Below, one piece after another: positions 51,234 through 59,551 of a DNA stretch of 64,000 nt. A program made the translations under genes and the position numbers. This DNA is from Ottowia massiliensis. GTDB lineage: Bacteria > Pseudomonadota > Gammaproteobacteria > Burkholderiales > Burkholderiaceae_C. The stretch is taken from contig NZ_LT964854.1 of the NCBI RefSeq assembly GCF_900240305.1, forward strand, positions 310,001-374,000, read 5' to 3'. Below the pieces are notes generated by a model. The model saw only the letters and a program-made list of their open reading frames with translations. It searched no databases and was not told where the DNA came from. Position 1 is the stretch's first letter. Each line of letters begins with the position of its first letter.

Positions 51234-52172
51234 TCACTCAGCGCGGCTTTCGGGCGGCAGGCTGTGCGGGCGCGGCTGGCGCAGGGCCTGGCGCATGGCG
51301 TCCAGGCCGATCACGGTTTCAGCCGACACGGTCGCGCGCGGCACGGGCTTGAGCGCGTGGCCGTAAATCAGCTCGAATTCCAAGGGGATGGAGCCGCTTT
51401 CCGCGCCGCTTTCCGCACTGTTTCCGCGCAGGCTTTCCATCTCGGCCAGCAGGCGCGCGTGCCAGCGGCGGCCGCGCAGGGCGGCAAAGCGGCTGCGGCT
51501 CAGGTTGCGCCCCAGCGCGCGCAGCTCCTGCAAGGCGCGCTGCGGCGTTTCAAAAGTGAGGGTTACGTGCTCCATGAACATGACCGGCTCGGCAAAGCCG
51601 GCCTGCATCAGCATGTCGCCCCAGTCGTGCATGTCGGTGAATTCGTGCGCGGGCGCGGGCCAGCCCAGGCGCGCATACAGCGCGCGCAGGCCGCGCAGCG
51701 TGTCCGGCCCCAGGCAGGAAAACATCACAAAGCCATCCACGGCCAGCGCTTGCAGCCACTGGCGCATCAGCGCCTGCGGCTCGGCCACGCGGTGCAGCAG
51801 CATGTTGGCCCACACCATTTGCACGCTGCCCGCTTCGGGTTGCGCCACGGTGCGCAAGGCCGGGCGCGCCCAGCGGGCGGGCCGCCACCAGGGCAGGGGC
51901 GCGTCGCCCGCATGGCCCTCGCCCGCAGGCACGCCCACGCATTCGGCCTGGGCGAAGTGCGCCGTCACCAGCGCGTGCCCTTGCATGCCGCCGTGGCGTG
52001 GCGACCAGTGCGCCCAGCGTTTGACGGGCAGGGTGATCCACGGCAGGCGCTCGGCCATGCGGCGCGCCACTTCTTCATGCAGCCAGGGCGCGGGGCCGGG
52101 CAGCGCGGCCAGCCGGGCGGCGGCCCGCGCGTCCAGGGAAGGAGGGGAAGAAGGCGAGGAAGCGGCGGTCAT
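51234..52172 (-). CDS. BioC-like methyltransferase
   Basis: The 312-residue protein resembles malonyl-ACP O-methyltransferase BioC of Burkholderiales: PWLHEEVARRMAERLPWI at the N-terminus, VQMVWANMLLHRVAEPQALM as motif III/IV, and DGFVMFSCLGPDTLRGLRAL. The SAM-binding motif I (G-x-G-x-G) is not recognisable; WSPRHGGMQGH stands in its place, so SAM binding and activity are in doubt. No other bio gene is near it. It is convergent with the truncated helicase and divergent from comF. Confidence 0.75.
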   Translation of the reverse strand: MTAASSPSSPPSLDARAAARLAALPGPAPWLHEEVARRMAERLPWITLPVKRWAHWSPRHGGMQGHALVTAHFAQAECVGVPAGEGHAGDAPLPWWRPARWARPALRTVAQPEAGSVQMVWANMLLHRVAEPQALMRQWLQALAVDGFVMFSCLGPDTLRGLRALYARLGWPAPAHEFTDMHDWGDMLMQAGFAEPVMFMEHVTLTFETPQRALQELRALGRNLSRSRFAALRGRRWHARLLAEMESLRGNSAESGAESGSIPLEFELIYGHALKPVPRATVSAETVIGLDAMRQALRQPRPHSLPPESRAE

Positions 52173-52209
52173 GGCAAAAGCCCCGGCGCGCGGGGCGGAT
52201 GCGGCTTGG

Positions 52210-52298
52210 CATCAAAAACAAGAGCGAATTCACAGGGCCTGAAAAGGCTGTCGTCGCAATGAATACGGGGAGGTCTTGCTATGAATCAAGGAGCAGAA
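52210..52298 (+). repeat. Family A dispersed repeat (copy A14)
   Basis: It reads GCATCAAAAACAAGAGCGAA, GGGGAGGTCTTGCTATGAATC, AAGGAGCAGAAAA. The CCACTAGGAC core is replaced by TACGGGGAGG, so this is a diverged copy. Confidence 0.7.
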
Positions 52299-52450
52299 AA
52301 ACCCCTTCGCCACCCCGCCTGCGGCGCTGGGGCGGGCAGTATATTGATGGCGCGGCGCTTGCGCGCCCTGCCGCCGGACCATCCGCAGGCGCTGCGCGGC
52401 CTTCTTCCGCTTCTTCCACTTCTTCCGTTTCCTGCTCCCTTTTTCGCCGC

Positions 52451-53137
52451 ATGGCCCTGCTTGCCCGCCTGCTGCCCAGCCAGTGTCATATCTGCCGCGC
52501 CTGGCCCGCGCCGCCCATTTGCGCCGGGTGCCTGGCCTGCTTCGTCCGCCCCGAGCCGCGTTGCCTTACCTGCGCCGCGCCGCTGGCGGGCAGCGCGGCG
52601 CAGTGCGGCGAGTGTTTGCTCAGGCCCCCGCCCATGAGCCGCACCTTCGCCGCGCTTTCCTATGGCTGGCCCTGGGACGGGCTGCTGGCCCAGTTCAAAT
52701 TCCATCAGCAAACCGGCCTGGCCGCCCCGCTGGCTGCCATGCTGCTGCAAACGCCCGGCGTGGCGCAGGCCGTGGCCGAAGCCGATGCCGCCGTGCCCGT
52801 GCCCGCCTCGCGCCAGCGCCTGGCCGCGCGCGGCTACAACCCCGCCTTGCTGCTGGCCCGCGCCCTGGGCGCGCGGCGCGTGGTGGCCGATGCCCTGCTG
52901 CGCCCTCACGACGCGCCGCCCCAGCGCAACCTCAGCCGCGCCCAGCGCCTGCGCCGCGTGCAAAACGCCTTCGTTCCCAACCCCGCGCGCCGGCCCGCCC
53001 TGCAAGGCCGCCATGTGCTGTTGATCGATGACGTGATGACCACCGGCGCCACCTTGCGCGCCGCCGCCGAAGCCCTGCTGCGGGCGGGCGCCAGGCAAGT
53101 CAGCGCCGCCGTGCTGGCCCGCACGCCGCCGCTTTGA
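52451..53137 (+). CDS. ComF-family phosphoribosyltransferase-like protein
   Basis: The 228-residue protein has an N-terminal zinc ribbon with three Cys pairs (CHIC, CAGC, CLTC...CGEC), the typical YGWPWDGLLAQFKFHQQ segment, and a C-terminal PRTase domain with PVPASRQRLAARGYN and HVLLIDDVMTTGATL binding PRPP. ComF is needed for DNA uptake in competent bacteria, where it acts at the cytosolic face. The start at 52451 begins the zinc-binding domain; the longer frame runs back over repeat A14. Confidence 0.92.
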   Translation: MALLARLLPSQCHICRAWPAPPICAGCLACFVRPEPRCLTCAAPLAGSAAQCGECLLRPPPMSRTFAALSYGWPWDGLLAQFKFHQQTGLAAPLAAMLLQTPGVAQAVAEADAAVPVPASRQRLAARGYNPALLLARALGARRVVADALLRPHDAPPQRNLSRAQRLRRVQNAFVPNPARRPALQGRHVLLIDDVMTTGATLRAAAEALLRAGARQVSAAVLARTPPL

Positions 53138-53171
53138 GCGGGCTGCTCTCAGTCTGTCTGCGAACAGCCCC

Positions 53172-53258
53172 TCAAAAACAGGAGCGAATCCAGGGGCGCC
53201 AAAAAGCTGATCTGCGCTGGTTCCACTAGGACATCATGCTATTGAAAAAGGAGCTGAA
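53172..53258 (+). repeat. Family A dispersed repeat (copy A15)
   Basis: It reads TCAAAAACAGGAGCGAATCC, TTCCACTAGGACATCATGCT, ATTGAAAAAGGAGCTGAA. The rest of the 334-bp gap before the EIIA gene has no gene. Confidence 0.88.
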
Positions 53259-53471
53259 CAAAAGAAACCAGGCCCGGCATGAAGCCAAGCATGGCGAGCG
53301 GGTCTGCGCCGCCCGCGCCCGAAAGGATAAATTCAGCCCTTCCACCCGTGCCATGCAGTACCGCTGCCCCGCCTGGCCTCGCGCTGGCCTTTCCCTTTTC
53401 CGGAACCCTTGCTGAGCGCAGGCAGGCGGCCCGCCTTTTCGCGCCCGCGCGCAGGTCTTGATCCCACTGAT

Positions 53472-53852
53472 ATGACCCATCTGCTTGTCATTGCCCACGC
53501 CCCGCTGGCCAGCGCCCTGCGCGATGCCGCCCTGCACGTGTTTCCCGATGCCGCCAGCCACGTGCTGGCGCTGGACGTGCAGGCCCACGTCAGCCCCGAT
53601 GCCGCCTTGCTGGCCGCGCGCGCGCTGCTGCTGCCGGCTGCCGCGCGCGCGCTGCTGCTGACCGACGTGCTGGGTGCCACGCCCAGCAACGTGGCCAGCC
53701 GCCTGGCCGCCGAAACCGGCTCGCCCCTGCTGGCCGGAGCCAATTTGCCCATGCTGCTCAAGGCCATCACCTACCGCGCCGAGCCGCTGCTGGAGCTGGC
53801 CGCGCGCGTGCGCGAAGGCGGCCAGCAAGCCATCATCCGCATCGAGCCATGA
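53472..53852 (+). CDS. PTS mannose-type EIIA domain protein
   Basis: The 126-residue protein starts MTHLLVIAHAPLASALRDAA, with the phosphorylated His at position 9, and has LLLTDVLGATPSNVA and the typical EIIA-Man fold pattern. It receives phosphate from HPr. In Burkholderiales this protein is usually part of a regulatory PTS without sugar permeases. It overlaps ptsH by ATGA. The start at 53472 is the first that gives the conserved N-terminus. Confidence 0.92.
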   Translation: MTHLLVIAHAPLASALRDAALHVFPDAASHVLALDVQAHVSPDAALLAARALLLPAAARALLLTDVLGATPSNVASRLAAETGSPLLAGANLPMLLKAITYRAEPLLELAARVREGGQQAIIRIEP

Positions 53853-54118
53853 TCGAAAAACAGACCACCATCATCAACAAACTCGGCCTGCACGCCCGCG
53901 CCAGCGCCAAGCTCACCAAGCTGGCGGGCAGCTTTCCTTGCGAAGTGTGGATGCAGCGCGGCGAACGCCGCGTGAACGCCAAAAGCATCATGGGCGTGAT
54001 GATGCTGGCCGCCGGCATGGGCACGGCCGTCACCCTGCAAACCAGCGGCGAACGCGAGCAAGAAGCCATGCAGGCGCTGCTGGCGCTCATCGAAGACAAG
54101 TTCGGCGAAGGCGAGTAG
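53849..54118 (+). CDS. ptsH: PTS phosphocarrier protein HPr
   Basis: The 89-residue protein has the active site LGLHARASAKL with His15 and the HPr kinase site AKSIMGVMML with Ser46. It passes phosphate from enzyme I to EIIA. It overlaps the EIIA gene by ATGA and is followed after 34 bp by the disrupted SUMF1 gene rather than ptsI, which is at 18837-20633. Confidence 0.97.
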   Translation: MIEKQTTIINKLGLHARASAKLTKLAGSFPCEVWMQRGERRVNAKSIMGVMMLAAGMGTAVTLQTSGEREQEAMQALLALIEDKFGEGE

Positions 54119-54152
54119 CCCGCGCGCCCTCCGGCCTGAACGTGATCCTTCC

Positions 54153-55233
54153 ATGACCGCTCCTTTGCGTCCCGCCTTTTTCATCCTCTGCGCCCTGGCC
54201 CTGTGCGGCCCGGCCGCCACCCAGGCCCAGCCGACGCCCGCCATCGAGATGGCGGACATCCCCGCAGGCAGCTTCCTCATGGGCGCGTGCGTGCCGGCCA
54301 GCGCCGACAAACAGCGGCGCGCCCGCGATGAATTCATGGGCCGCCCGCCCGCGCAGCCCGCTTGTCAGCCAGAAGAAGAAGCCTTTGGTTCCGCATCCGG
54401 CCCGCAGCACGCCGTGCGCGTGCGAGCCTTCCAGCTTGGCAAAACCGCCGTCACGCTGGGCCAGTTCAAGGCCTGGCTGCGCGCCGCCGGGCGTGACGAT
54501 CTGCTCACCGAAGAGTTCATGCAGGCCAACCGCCACGGCGACCAGGCCCCCGTGGTTTATGTCAGCTGGCATGACGCGCAGGACTACATCCGCTGGCTCA
54601 ACCAGACCTGGCCGCAGGGTGGCCGCTGGCGCCTGCCCTCGGAAGCCGAATGGGAATACGCCTGCCGCGCGGGCCAGCCTGTTCGCTACTGCGGCAGTGA
54701 TGACCCCGGCGCCGTAGCCTGGCACGCTGATAACAGTGACCGCCGCATCCACCCCGTAGCACAAAAGCAGCCCAACGCCTGGGGGCTTAAGAGCCTGTTT
54801 GCCCCCCGTCCGCAGGCGCGAAAGCGCGGCCTCGGGCGTCCTGCGGCGTTGCAAATCCTCGCCGGGCCATAAGGCCCGTCTGCGGTTTGCGCCTTGCAGC
54901 CCATCCCGACCCGCGCTTTCGCCCCTTGCGGCCAGAGGGCAAACAGGCTCTTGCGACATGAGCGGCAACGCCTTTGAATGGGTGCAGGACTGCTGGCACA
55001 ACAGTTACAAGGAGGGCGGCATGGAAGACGCCGCCCCCGCCGACGGCAGCGCCTGGGAAAGCAGCTGCTCTTTTCGCAACCGCTATTTCAGCGGACTGCG
55101 CATGGTGCAGCGCGGCGGCAGCGCGCTGGCTCCGGCCTTTGGCTACGCGCGCGCCCTTGTGCGCCACCATGCCCCTCCCAAGTGGCGGGGCGATGACAGG
55201 GGCTTTCGCCTGGCGCGCGATCCGCATCCTTGA
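54153..55233 (+). pseudogene. SUMF1/formylglycine-generating-enzyme-like gene, split by a family B element
   Basis: The first part encodes a signal peptide (MTAPLRPAFFILCALALCGP ... ATQAQ) and a SUMF1 domain: IPAGSFLMGA, FQLGKTAVTLGQFKAWL, VSWHDAQDYIRWLN, RLPSEAEWEYACRAG, ending HPVAQKQPNAWGL. The domain resumes in another frame as CDMSGNAFEWVQDCWHNSYK and ends with RGGSALAP ... DRGFRLARDP. Exactly between lies the 164-bp repeat at 54789-54952, which shifts the frame and brings a stop at 54872. SUMF1 domains activate sulfatases or act as enzymes with other roles; this exported version has no obvious partner. The gene is probably inactive. Confidence 0.88.
54789..54952. repeat. Family B element, complete copy with 16-bp terminal inverted repeats
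   Basis: The ends AAGAGCCTGTTTGCCC and GGGCAAACAGGCTCTT are exact complements. Inside are GGCGCGAAAGCGCGG, GCGGCGTTGCAAATCC, CCATCCCGACCCGCGC and CTTGCGGCCAG. There is no open frame for a transposase, so it is a MITE-like non-autonomous element. A target duplication is not obvious; at most one or two bases. Confidence 0.9.
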
Positions 55234-55260
55234 GCCGTCAAGGCGTTCCGGGAAAGGCTG

Positions 55261-55352
55261 TTTCTGCTCTTGTATCCATAGCTGGATGTCCCCGTATTCA
55301 TTGCGGCACAGGCCCTTTTTGGCAGCCTGAATTTGCTCTTTTTTTTGAATTG
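55261..55352 (-). repeat. Family A dispersed repeat (copy A16)
   Basis: It reads TTTCTGCTCTTGTATCCATAG, CTGGATGTCCCCGTATTC, GAATTTGCTCTTTTTTTTGA. It is diverged in the core. Confidence 0.7.
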
Positions 55353-55432
55353 AAAGGCCTCTTTTGCCAGCGCTGTCCGCCCAAACAGGCACGGATGGAA
55401 CGGGAAAGGCTTCTCAAGGACAATCGCCCGCC

Positions 55433-55936
55433 ATGTTCAAGTCCGCATTCCGTTTTTCCTTCTTGCGCCTGCTGCCCCTGCTGGCGCTGGCTTGCGCGCT
55501 GCTGGCAGGCTGCACGCAGGAGTCAGCGCCGCAAAGCAGCTTCTTGCTGCTGGACGGCCAGCGCATCTCCACCGAAAGCCTGCGCGGCAAGGTGGCGCTG
55601 GTGAATTTCTGGGCCACCAGCTGCACCACCTGCGTGGCCGAAATGCCCGAAATCGCCGCCACCTACGGCAAGTTCAAGGCGCAAGGCTACGAGACGCTGG
55701 CCGTGGCCATGCAGTACGACAAGCCCGAATACGTGAGCCGCTTTGCCACGCAGCGGGCGCTGCCTTTTCTGGTGGCTTACGACCATGATGGCCAGGCCGC
55801 CAAAGCCTGGGGCGATGTGCGCCTGACGCCCACCACCTTCTTGCTGGACAAGCAGGGCCGCATCGTCAAGCGTTACGTGGGCCAGCCGGACTTTGCCGCG
55901 CTGCACGCGCAAATTGAAAAGCTGCTGGCCGAATGA
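55433..55936 (+). CDS. TlpA-like thioredoxin-fold lipoprotein (CTTC)
   Basis: The 167-residue protein has a lipoprotein signal with lipobox LLAGC and a thioredoxin-like domain with FWATSCTTCVAEMPE; the active-site pair is C-T-T-C. PTTFLLDKQGRIVKRYVG holds the cis-Pro and the typical last strand. Such proteins reduce or isomerise disulfides in the periplasm, for example in cytochrome c maturation. The start at 55433 begins the signal. It overlaps the next gene by ATGA. Confidence 0.88.
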   Translation: MFKSAFRFSFLRLLPLLALACALLAGCTQESAPQSSFLLLDGQRISTESLRGKVALVNFWATSCTTCVAEMPEIAATYGKFKAQGYETLAVAMQYDKPEYVSRFATQRALPFLVAYDHDGQAAKAWGDVRLTPTTFLLDKQGRIVKRYVGQPDFAALHAQIEKLLAE

Positions 55937-56442
55937 ACGCTGCACCGCACAGCGCTTTGCGCCGCCAGCTTTGCCTGGCCGCGCCCGCCCTGCTGGCCGC
56001 TGGCGCGCTAGCCGGTTGCAGCCGGCAGCGCGCGCCCTACAGCACGTTCACGCTGCTGGATGGCTCGGCGTTTTATTCGTCCGCCTTCGCGGGTTCGGTG
56101 GCGCTGGTGAATTTCTGGGCCACTTCGTGCCCTTATTGCATGAACGAGGCGCCGCAACTGGCCGCGCTTTACCAGCATTACCGCCCTCATGGCTTGCAGG
56201 CCGTGGCGGTAGCCATGTCGTACGACCGCGCCGAAAGCCTGATTCGCTTCATGCAAACGAGGCAGCCGCCGTACCCGGTAGCGCATGACCGCGATGGCTC
56301 GCTTGCGCGCCAGTGGGGCGATGTGCGCGCCACGCCCACGGCCTTTGTGCTGGACCGCAAAGGGCGCATTGCCCGGCGCTTTGTCGGCTCGCAGCTGCAC
56401 GAGGTGTCGCGCCTGATTGGCAAGCTGTTGTCCGAAGGCTGA
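55933..56442 (+). CDS. TlpA-like thioredoxin-fold lipoprotein (CPYC)
   Basis: The 169-residue paralogue of the preceding gene has lipobox ALAGC and FWATSCPYCMNEAPQ with a C-P-Y-C pair as in glutaredoxins, then TPTAFVLDRKGRIARRFVG. The two proteins align over their full length, so they arose by tandem duplication. The different active-site dipeptide suggests different redox potentials or partners. Translation is coupled to the upstream gene by ATGA. Confidence 0.88.
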   Translation: MNAAPHSALRRQLCLAAPALLAAGALAGCSRQRAPYSTFTLLDGSAFYSSAFAGSVALVNFWATSCPYCMNEAPQLAALYQHYRPHGLQAVAVAMSYDRAESLIRFMQTRQPPYPVAHDRDGSLARQWGDVRATPTAFVLDRKGRIARRFVGSQLHEVSRLIGKLLSEG

Positions 56443-56514
56443 GCGCCCGTTCAGAAAAGCCGGGCGCTACACTGCCCGCCTTCTTCGCCCTTCGCCCTCG
56501 CGCCTTGCCCCGCC

Positions 56515-57006
56515 GTGACCACTCCCGCCGTCGAACTGATCGCCGCTGACACGCCTGAGCGCGTGGCCCAGGCGCGCGCGCTGTTCGAGGAATACGCAGC
56601 CGAAGCGGGCATCGACCTGTCCTTTCAGAACTTTGAGCACGAGCTGGCCACGCTGCCTGGCGAATACGCCCCGCCGCGCGGCGCGCTGCTGCTGGCGCTG
56701 GTGGACCAACAGGCGGCCGGCTGCTGCGCCCTGCGCCCGCTGGATGATGCCGATACGCCCAACGCCGCCGAAATGAGGCGCTTGTATGTGCGCCGCATGT
56801 TCCGGGGCTTTGGCCTGGGGCGGCAGCTGACGGAGCGCATTCTGGACGCCGCCCGCCAGCGCGGCTACCAGTGCGTGCTGCTTGACACGCTGGACGACAT
56901 GGAATCGGCCCGCGCGCTGTATGAAGACCTGGGCTTCGAGCCGACCGATCCCTACTATCACAACCCCCTGCCCGGAGCGCACTACCTGAAGGTGAACCTG
57001 GACTGA
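56515..57006 (+). CDS. GNAT-family N-acetyltransferase
   Basis: The 163-residue protein has the acetyl-CoA binding motif RRMFRGFGLGRQLTERIL (R-x2-G-x-G/A) near residue 95, preceded by AAGCCALRPLDD and followed by DTLDDMESARALYEDLGFEP. The substrate is unknown. The start is GTG at 56515; no alternative ATG begins the conserved part. Confidence 0.88.
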   Translation: MTTPAVELIAADTPERVAQARALFEEYAAEAGIDLSFQNFEHELATLPGEYAPPRGALLLALVDQQAAGCCALRPLDDADTPNAAEMRRLYVRRMFRGFGLGRQLTERILDAARQRGYQCVLLDTLDDMESARALYEDLGFEPTDPYYHNPLPGAHYLKVNLD

Positions 57007-57055
57007 CCCTCTGGCCGCAAGCGCCCGGACCGCCACCCTTTCATGCTTTCTCCTT

Positions 57056-57120
57056 CCGGCATGAAATGGGCCGCAAGTCCTCATGGAATCAGCGCAGGCA
57101 GCTATCATTTTCAAAGCAGA
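57056..57120 (-). repeat. Family C dispersed repeat
   Basis: Read on the minus strand it is TGATAGCTGCCTGCGCTGAT, TCCATGAGGACTTGCGGCCC, the same arrangement as in recQ at 62204-62256. It lies just before gspD. Confidence 0.6.
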
Positions 57121-57142
57121 AAAAGACTTTTTCGATATCCGC

Positions 57143-59551
57143 ATGAGCCAGCTTCTCTCTTTCAAAGGCCATCGCCGCCCGCCGCTGGCGGCCGCCTGTC
57201 TGTCCGCCTGCCTGGCGCTTGGCGCGATGCCGGCCCTGCCGCAGGCGGCGCAGGCGTCCGGCAAGGCCAGCCCAAAAGCGGCCCAGAAGGCCGCCAGCCA
57301 GCCCAAGGCACAGAAGGCGGCGTCTGGCGCGCCCCGGCGCGACCCAAAAGCTGACGTGACGCTGGATTTTGAAAATGCCGAAATCGAGGCCGTCGCGCGC
57401 GCCATGGCCACGCTCAGCGGCCGCAATGTGGTGGTAGACCCGCGCGTGAAGGGCACGATTACGCTGTCCAGCACCGTTGCCGTCACCCCTGCCGAGGCCA
57501 TGCGCCTGTTTGCGGCGCAGTTGCGCACGCAGGGCTTTTCGGTGGTGGAAACCGATGGCATGTCGCTGGTGCTGCCCGAGGCCGAAGCCAAGCTGCGCAG
57601 CGGCAGCGTGCGGACGCAGACGCCGCGGAGCACCGGCAGCGGGCAGGTGCAGACGCAAATCTTCCGCCTCATGCATGAAAACGCGGCCAACCTGGTGCCC
57701 GTGCTGCGCCCGCTGATCAGCCCCAACAACACTATCAACGTCAGCCCCGGCGGCAACGCGCTGGTCATCACCGACTACAGCGACAACCTGCAACGCATGG
57801 GCCGCATCATCGCCGCGCTGGACATCTCCAACGCCACGGGCGTGGAGGTGGTGCCGCTCAAGCACGCCGTGGCCGCCGACCTAGCGCCGCTGGTGCTGCG
57901 CCTGGCCGAGGCGGGCGGCAGCGCCATGCCCGCCGCGCCCGGCAACGGCAACATGGCCGTGCAGGCCAGCGCGGGCAGCGGCGTCTTTCCCACCACGCTC
58001 ATTCCGGAGCCGCGCAGCAATTCCATCATCGTGCGCGCGGCCAACCCGGCCAAACTGGCGCAGATCAAGGGGCTGATCCAGCAGCTGGACCTGCCTTCGG
58101 CCACGCATGACGACGGCAGCAGCGGCAACATTCACATCGTCCACCTCAAAAATGCCGATGCGGTGAAGCTGGCCGTGACCTTGCGCGCCGCACTGGCGGC
58201 CCTGCCGGGGCAGCAGCAAGGCGCAACCGGCGGCGCAGCCAGCGCGGCGGCGACCGCCTCAACGGGTTCCTCCTCCAGCAGCCGCAACAGCGCCAGCAGC
58301 AGCGTGCAAAGCAGCGGCAGCGGGCTGAATACCGGCCCCAGCATCGACGCCGAAGGCGACAACCAGCCTTCCACCGGCGGGCAAATTCAGGCCGATCCGG
58401 CCACCAACTCGCTCATCATCAGCGCGCCAGGGCCGGTGTACCGCGAGCTGCGCGAAGTCATCAACAAGCTGGACGAGCGCCGCGCGCAGGTATTCGTGGA
58501 AAGCCTGATTGCCGAAGTGCGTACCGACAAGGCGGCCGAATTCGGCATCCAGTGGCAAGGGCTGGTCGGCCGCCGCGACGGGGCCAACGTGGGCATCATC
58601 GGCACCAACTACAACACGGGCGGCACCAACATCATTTCGCTGGCCAGCCAGTTCCGCAACGGCATGCCGTCGTCCGACCGCAACGTGGTCATGCCCGCGC
58701 AAGGCATGAATCTGGCCTTCGGCCACCGCGTCAATGGCCTGTTCACGCTGGGCGCGCTGGCCAACTTCCTGCAAGCCACGGGCACGGGCAATGTGCTGTC
58801 CACGCCCACGCTGCTCACGCTGGACAACGAGGAAGCCAAGATCATCGTGGGCCAGAACGTGCCTTTCGTGACGGGCAGCTACACCAACACGGGCGGCTCC
58901 AACGCCGCGCTCAACCCCTTCCAGACCTATGACCGCCAGGACGTGGGCCTGACTTTGCGCGTGCGCCCGCAAATCAGCGAAAACGGCACCGTGAAGATGG
59001 TGATCTACCAGGAAACCTCCAGCGTGGTGAAGGAAACACAGAATGCCGCGCAAGGCCCCACGACCAACAAGCGCGCCATTGAATCCAGCGTGCTGGTGGA
59101 AGACGGCTCCATCGTGGTGCTGGGCGGCCTGCTGGAAGACAACTACGCCGAAAAGGAAAGCAAGGTGCCCGTGCTGGGCGACGTGCCCGTGGTGGGCAAT
59201 CTGTTCAGAAGCCGCGAGCGCGGCTACGTGAAAACCAACCTGATGGTGTTTCTGCGCCCCGTGGTGGTGCGCGACGCGCCTTCGACCGAGCAGTATTCCG
59301 TGAGCCGCTACGACATGATGCGCGCCGCACAGCAGGACAACCAGCCCGATCCGAGCAGCGTGCTCAAGGTCAATATCGCGCCCGTCATGCCGCCCGCCCA
59401 GCCTCTTTACAAGGATGAGTGGAAAAACGAAGCGCCGCCCGCTCCCCTGAACCACGGCAGCGCGGCCCCCGCCCCCGGCATGGTGCGGCAGGAAAAGCGC
59501 TCTTCTTTCCGCATGCCCGCTTCCGGCGAAGCCAACTACATGGGGGATTGA
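57143..59551 (+). CDS. gspD: Type II secretion system secretin GspD
   Basis: The protein of about 802 residues forms the outer-membrane channel of type II secretion. It has a signal peptide (MSQLLSFKGHRR ... ALPQAAQA), N0-N3 domains with VTLDFENAEIEAVARAMATL and VVPLKHAVAADLAPL, a Ser-rich linker in N3 (TGSSSSSRNSASSS), and the secretin core with VPVLGDVPVVGNLFRSRER. The start at 57143 begins the signal peptide; the ATG at 57083 lies within repeat C. The stop overlaps the gspE start. Confidence 0.95.
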   Translation: MSQLLSFKGHRRPPLAAACLSACLALGAMPALPQAAQASGKASPKAAQKAASQPKAQKAASGAPRRDPKADVTLDFENAEIEAVARAMATLSGRNVVVDPRVKGTITLSSTVAVTPAEAMRLFAAQLRTQGFSVVETDGMSLVLPEAEAKLRSGSVRTQTPRSTGSGQVQTQIFRLMHENAANLVPVLRPLISPNNTINVSPGGNALVITDYSDNLQRMGRIIAALDISNATGVEVVPLKHAVAADLAPLVLRLAEAGGSAMPAAPGNGNMAVQASAGSGVFPTTLIPEPRSNSIIVRAANPAKLAQIKGLIQQLDLPSATHDDGSSGNIHIVHLKNADAVKLAVTLRAALAALPGQQQGATGGAASAAATASTGSSSSSRNSASSSVQSSGSGLNTGPSIDAEGDNQPSTGGQIQADPATNSLIISAPGPVYRELREVINKLDERRAQVFVESLIAEVRTDKAAEFGIQWQGLVGRRDGANVGIIGTNYNTGGTNIISLASQFRNGMPSSDRNVVMPAQGMNLAFGHRVNGLFTLGALANFLQATGTGNVLSTPTLLTLDNEEAKIIVGQNVPFVTGSYTNTGGSNAALNPFQTYDRQDVGLTLRVRPQISENGTVKMVIYQETSSVVKETQNAAQGPTTNKRAIESSVLVEDGSIVVLGGLLEDNYAEKESKVPVLGDVPVVGNLFRSRERGYVKTNLMVFLRPVVVRDAPSTEQYSVSRYDMMRAAQQDNQPDPSSVLKVNIAPVMPPAQPLYKDEWKNEAPPAPLNHGSAAPAPGMVRQEKRSSFRMPASGEANYMGD

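Noticed and set aside
51168..52262. Continuation of the helicase frame across the N run
   Set aside because: After the gap the frame reads antisense through the BioC-like gene and has no nuclease motif; joining it across N is artificial.
3609..55352. Regularly recurring repeats as a CRISPR array
   Set aside because: The copies are kilobases apart, in both orientations and imperfect, with genes between them; no cas gene is present.
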